A stretch of 17,813 nucleotides of DNA from assembly GCA_002719135.1 (NCBI GenBank), contig PBGU01000022.1, positions 49,840-67,652 on the forward strand. The letters are read 5' to 3'. A model generated the notes under the pieces. It saw only the letters and a list, made by a program, of their open reading frames with translations, had not been told where the DNA came from and made no database searches. This DNA is from Gammaproteobacteria bacterium. GTDB taxonomy: Bacteria > Pseudomonadota > Gammaproteobacteria > Pseudomonadales > Azotimanducaceae. Both the position numbers and the translations under genes were made by a program. Below are positions 15,538 to 17,813 of the stretch, one piece after another (within the stretch, counting starts at the first letter, position 1; each line of letters opens with the position of its first letter).

Positions 15538-15867
15538 ATGCAAAAGCGTAAGAAGTTGAGTCGGCGCCTAGTCGTTAAGGCAGGCACAGCGGCGATGGCG
15601 ACCACTCCGTTATTGACCATTCTTGGCGAACAAGCGTGGTCCGCCGAACGAATCTCGGAATCGCACCCCACCGCGGTTGCACTGGGATACGTGCACGACG
15701 GATCGAATGTCGATGCCTCTCAGAATCCGACCTATAAAATCGATCAACGCTGCGATAATTGCGTGCAATACTCAGCGACCAGCGACGGATGGGGGACATG
15801 CAATATTTTCCCCGGATTCGAAGTGGCAGGCCCCGGGTGGTGTAAGGTCTGGGTTGTTAAAACCTAA
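15538..15867 (+). CDS. High-potential iron-sulfur protein (HiPIP) with Tat leader
   Basis: This 109-residue precursor is a periplasmic [4Fe-4S] electron carrier of the HiPIP family. The leader carries LSRRLVVKAG with the twin arginine at 9-10, followed by a hydrophobic stretch to about 36, and then the mature domain. The four cluster cysteines are Cys72 and Cys75 (CDNC), Cys88 (GTCNIFPG) and Cys102 (GPGWCKVW). The C..C...GTC..FPG...PGWC.VW pattern is characteristic of the family. Export by Tat fits a folded, cluster-loaded protein. I start at the ATG at 15538; a TTG at 15532 is also in frame. HiPIPs carry electrons from the bc1 complex to photosynthetic reaction centres or terminal oxidases. 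Here the convergent cytochrome c oxidase genes, 8 bases beyond the stop, suggest the second role. The 96 bases upstream hold no clear promoter, only a weak inverted repeat (CGAGAA/TTCTCG, 15490-15516). Confidence 0.9.
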   Translation: MQKRKKLSRRLVVKAGTAAMATTPLLTILGEQAWSAERISESHPTAVALGYVHDGSNVDASQNPTYKIDQRCDNCVQYSATSDGWGTCNIFPGFEVAGPGWCKVWVVKT

Positions 15868-15875
15868 ACACGACG

Positions 15876-16241
15876 TCAGTTTGCGATCTCGCGCACTGAT
15901 ACGGGCAATGCCTCGTCATGTACCGCTTCCCCGAAATGTTCGATCCGCGTCGACCGGGTGTAATCCGATTCAATCGACATCAAGCCAACCAATACCAGCA
16001 AGAGGACGGGGGGCGTAAGAACGACACTGATCAGAACAAACCGCTCCCACCGCATGTGCATAAACACGGCCACAATGAACCCCGCTTTGAGCACCATGAA
16101 TAACAAGATCAGCGTCCACCGCCAGAGCCCGCGGTCAATGAAATCGGTCGAGTACGAGAGCGCGCTGACCAAAAACAATAGTCCCCACACGATCAAATAG
16201 ACGCGGATCGGGTGCTGCTGACCAGGTTCTTTTATCGTCAC
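15876..16241 (-). CDS. Cytochrome c oxidase subunit IV (prokaryotic COX4 type)
   Basis: This 121-residue membrane protein has three hydrophobic segments (about 14-31, 41-61 and 68-90). The hallmark of the prokaryotic subunit IV family, KAGFIVAVFMHMRWE, sits at 52-66. It is an accessory subunit of the haem-copper oxidase and has no catalytic residues. The chosen start is GTG at 16241, giving MTIKEPGQQHPIRVY. AAGGA lies about 11 bases upstream, and the start is 19 bases after the subunit III stop. The frame remains open further upstream to 16388, but that part overlaps subunit III and has no family resemblance. The Asp/Glu-rich C-terminal tail after residue 90 is longer than the membrane core needs. 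It is the last gene of the oxidase unit in the window and ends 8 bases from the convergent HiPIP stop. Confidence 0.88.
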   Translation of the reverse strand: MTIKEPGQQHPIRVYLIVWGLLFLVSALSYSTDFIDRGLWRWTLILLFMVLKAGFIVAVFMHMRWERFVLISVVLTPPVLLLVLVGLMSIESDYTRSTRIEHFGEAVHDEALPVSVREIAN

Positions 16242-16260
16242 GACTTTTGGATTCCTTGCC

Positions 16261-16968
16261 TTACCACAAATAGAACAACGCGAAAATAAACACCCAAACC
16301 AAGTCAACAAAGTGCCAATACAACCCCGTAATTTCGACGATCTCAAAATTGCTTTCATCGTACTTCCCCCGCCGAATACGAAATGCAATCGTCAATAAGT
16401 AGATGACGCCCGCCGAGACATGCAAGCCATGAAACCCCGTCACCATGAAGAAGACGGCCCCAAATTGCGGGGCGCCGAACGGGTTAGTCCAGGGACGGAC
16501 GCCTTCGTCCAGAATGAGTTTCGACCATTCGAAAGCTTGCATCCCGACGAACGTCGCACCCAGCAAAGCCGTCACCAGGATCAGGTTCGTGGCTGCTTCC
16601 TTGCGACGCTGGTAGCCCATATTGACCGCCATCGCCATCGTGCCACTGGAAGAAATGAGGACGAACGTCATGATGGCGATGAGTAACAGCGGGACCGACG
16701 CACCAAACGCATGTAACGCAAATACTTCGCTTGGATTGGGCCAAGGCTCGACCGTACTCATCCGTACCGACATGTAACCGACGAGAAAACAGGTGAAAAT
16801 GAACGTATCGGACAACAAGAACACCCACATCATTGCCTTACCCCATGGAACGCCCTTAAGGGCGGCAATGTCGGAACCCCAGTCGTCTGAGAAGGTCGTA
16901 AGTAAGGTCTCGCGGGCTTCTGAGATCGTTTTCATCGGCTCACGTTCGACGCCGAGCACGGGTGTCAT
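16261..16968 (-). CDS. ctaE: Cytochrome c oxidase subunit III
   Basis: This 235-residue inner-membrane protein is the five-helix form of haem-copper oxidase subunit III. Hydrophobic segments lie at about 43-66, 88-108, 127-147, 171-194 and 214-234. Family landmarks are WVFLLSDTFIFTCF (48-61), Glu147 in MQAFEW, TGFHGLHVSAG (177-187) and the closing LYWHFVDLVWVFIF (216-229). Subunit III stabilises the catalytic subunit and its proton uptake. A NorE-like relation is possible given the five-helix form, but the adjacent subunit I is an oxidase. The ATG overlaps the subunit I stop (ATGA, 16965-16968), so it is translationally coupled to subunit I and followed at once by subunit IV. Confidence 0.9.
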   Translation of the reverse strand: MTPVLGVEREPMKTISEARETLLTTFSDDWGSDIAALKGVPWGKAMMWVFLLSDTFIFTCFLVGYMSVRMSTVEPWPNPSEVFALHAFGASVPLLLIAIMTFVLISSSGTMAMAVNMGYQRRKEAATNLILVTALLGATFVGMQAFEWSKLILDEGVRPWTNPFGAPQFGAVFFMVTGFHGLHVSAGVIYLLTIAFRIRRGKYDESNFEIVEITGLYWHFVDLVWVFIFALFYLW

Positions 16969-17813
16969 GGCTTGCGCTCAACATTTTGAGGAACAAAGTC
17001 TTGTTCCTCGCCAGGAACGCTGTAGTCATAGGCCCATCGATGCACGGTTGGGAGTGTATCGCCCCAATTTCCATGACTAGGTGGCGTCTTCAGCGTTTGC
17101 CATTCGAGAGTCGTCGCGTCCCATGGATTCGAACCTGCCGCTTTCCCTCGAAAATAACTGGCGATCAAGTTGTATACAAAAACGAATTGCATGAGACCCA
17201 CCACCAGTGCCGCGATGGTAATAAATTCATTCAAAGTCGCCGCTGATTCAGGATAGAAAACGGACTCCATTCCATTCGCATAATAACGGCGCGGCACACC
17301 GATAAATCCGAGATAGTGCATTGGATAGTAAATGGCGTAAGTACCGAGAAACGTCACCCAGAAGTGCGCATGCCCGAGGGTATTATTCAGCAGTCTTCCG
17401 GTCAGTTTCGGGTACCAATGATAAATACCACCGAAGATCACCAAAATGGGGGCGACACCCATCACCATGTGGAAATGGGCCACAACGAAATAGGTGTCCG
17501 ACAACGGCACATCAATGATCACGTTTCCCAAAAAGAGACCAGAGAGACCACCCACCACAAAGGTCAGGATAAAAGCCAGCGCGAACAGCATGGGCACCGT
17601 CAGCCTGATGTTGGCTTTCCATAACGTCAGGACCCAGTTGTAGACTTTGATCGCCGTCGGTACAGCGATGACGAGTGTGGTTGTCGCAAAGAAAAAGCCG
17701 AAGTAAGGATGCATTCCGGCGACGTACATGTGGTGGGCCCACACCACAAACGAGAGCACTCCGATCGCGACCAGCGCCCAAACCATCATTCGATAACCAA
17801 AAATATTCTTTCG
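16965..17813 (-). CDS. ctaD: Cytochrome c oxidase subunit I, C-terminal part (5' end outside window)
   Basis: This is the catalytic subunit of an aa3-type cytochrome c oxidase, which reduces oxygen to water and pumps protons. The frame is open to the window edge, and 282 C-terminal residues are visible. WAHHMY holds the two CuB-ligand histidines (visible 27-28). AVPTAIKVYNW (50-60) contains the K-channel lysine (visible 56). VVAHFHMVMG (111-120) contains the haem a3 and haem a ligands His113 and His115. These residues place it in the A-family of haem-copper oxidases. The cross-linked Tyr and the D-channel Asp lie upstream of the visible part. The tail after the last helix (about 225-282) is hydrophilic. 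The gene comes before subunits III and IV; subunit II is not in the window and may be upstream. Confidence 0.95.
   Translation of the reverse strand, partial: RKNIFGYRMMVWALVAIGVLSFVVWAHHMYVAGMHPYFGFFFATTTLVIAVPTAIKVYNWVLTLWKANIRLTVPMLFALAFILTFVVGGLSGLFLGNVIIDVPLSDTYFVVAHFHMVMGVAPILVIFGGIYHWYPKLTGRLLNNTLGHAHFWVTFLGTYAIYYPMHYLGFIGVPRRYYANGMESVFYPESAATLNEFITIAALVVGLMQFVFVYNLIASYFRGKAAGSNPWDATTLEWQTLKTPPSHGNWGDTLPTVHRWAYDYSVPGEEQDFVPQNVERKP

Noticed and set aside
16242..16388. 49-residue upstream extension of oxidase subunit IV
   Set aside because: It overlaps the subunit III gene, has no family resemblance, and a GTG start with a ribosome-binding site at 16241 gives the expected N terminus.

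Overview
The window looks like chromosomal DNA of an aerobic Gram-negative bacterium, most likely a marine-type gammaproteobacterium. Supporting signs are a glycine-rich lipoprotein leader, two Tat leaders, a high-potential iron-sulfur protein (HiPIP), an aa3-type oxidase and tightly packed genes. The phylum call is an inference and is uncertain, because there is no rRNA and no ribosomal marker here. I see no tRNA, CRISPR array, insertion sequence, phage gene or origin. No gene-free stretch exceeds about 130 bases.

Region 1 (1-3734, + strand) is a compressed mevalonate pathway operon. It holds the 3' end of diphosphomevalonate decarboxylase, then phosphomevalonate kinase, then one polypeptide that joins a class II HMG-CoA reductase to a mevalonate kinase. 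The genes overlap by 20 and 26 bases. Together they cover HMG-CoA to isopentenyl diphosphate. HMG-CoA synthase, thiolase and IPP isomerase are not in the window. Region 2 (3816-5749, + strand) has a zinc alcohol dehydrogenase that lacks the usual structural-zinc cysteines, followed by exodeoxyribonuclease III.

Region 3 (5771-8287) is an acyl-CoA module. A thiolase-fold protein and its DUF35 zinc-ribbon partner lie on the minus strand, with a divergent MaoC-type (R)-enoyl-CoA hydratase on the plus strand. The thiolase-fold protein has lost all classical Claisen thiolase catalytic residues and resembles the Ltp2-type retro-aldolases of steroid side-chain breakdown. Region 4 (8284-11076, minus strand) is a two-gene unit: an FAD-linked D-2-hydroxyacid dehydrogenase followed by an amidase-signature hydrolase.

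Region 5 (11204-15441, + strand) is an exported set of unknown function. It comprises a DUF1800 lipoprotein, a Tat-exported DUF1501 protein translationally coupled to it, and a secreted protein that combines thrombospondin type 3 calcium repeats, two tandem dockerin-like modules and a CX4CH cytochrome-like tail. A HiPIP gene (15538-15867) follows. Region 6 (15876-17813, minus strand) encodes cytochrome c oxidase subunits IV, III and I; the subunit I gene runs off the end of the window. The HiPIP gene converges on the oxidase genes with 8 bases between stop codons, which suggests, without proving, that the HiPIP donates electrons to this oxidase.
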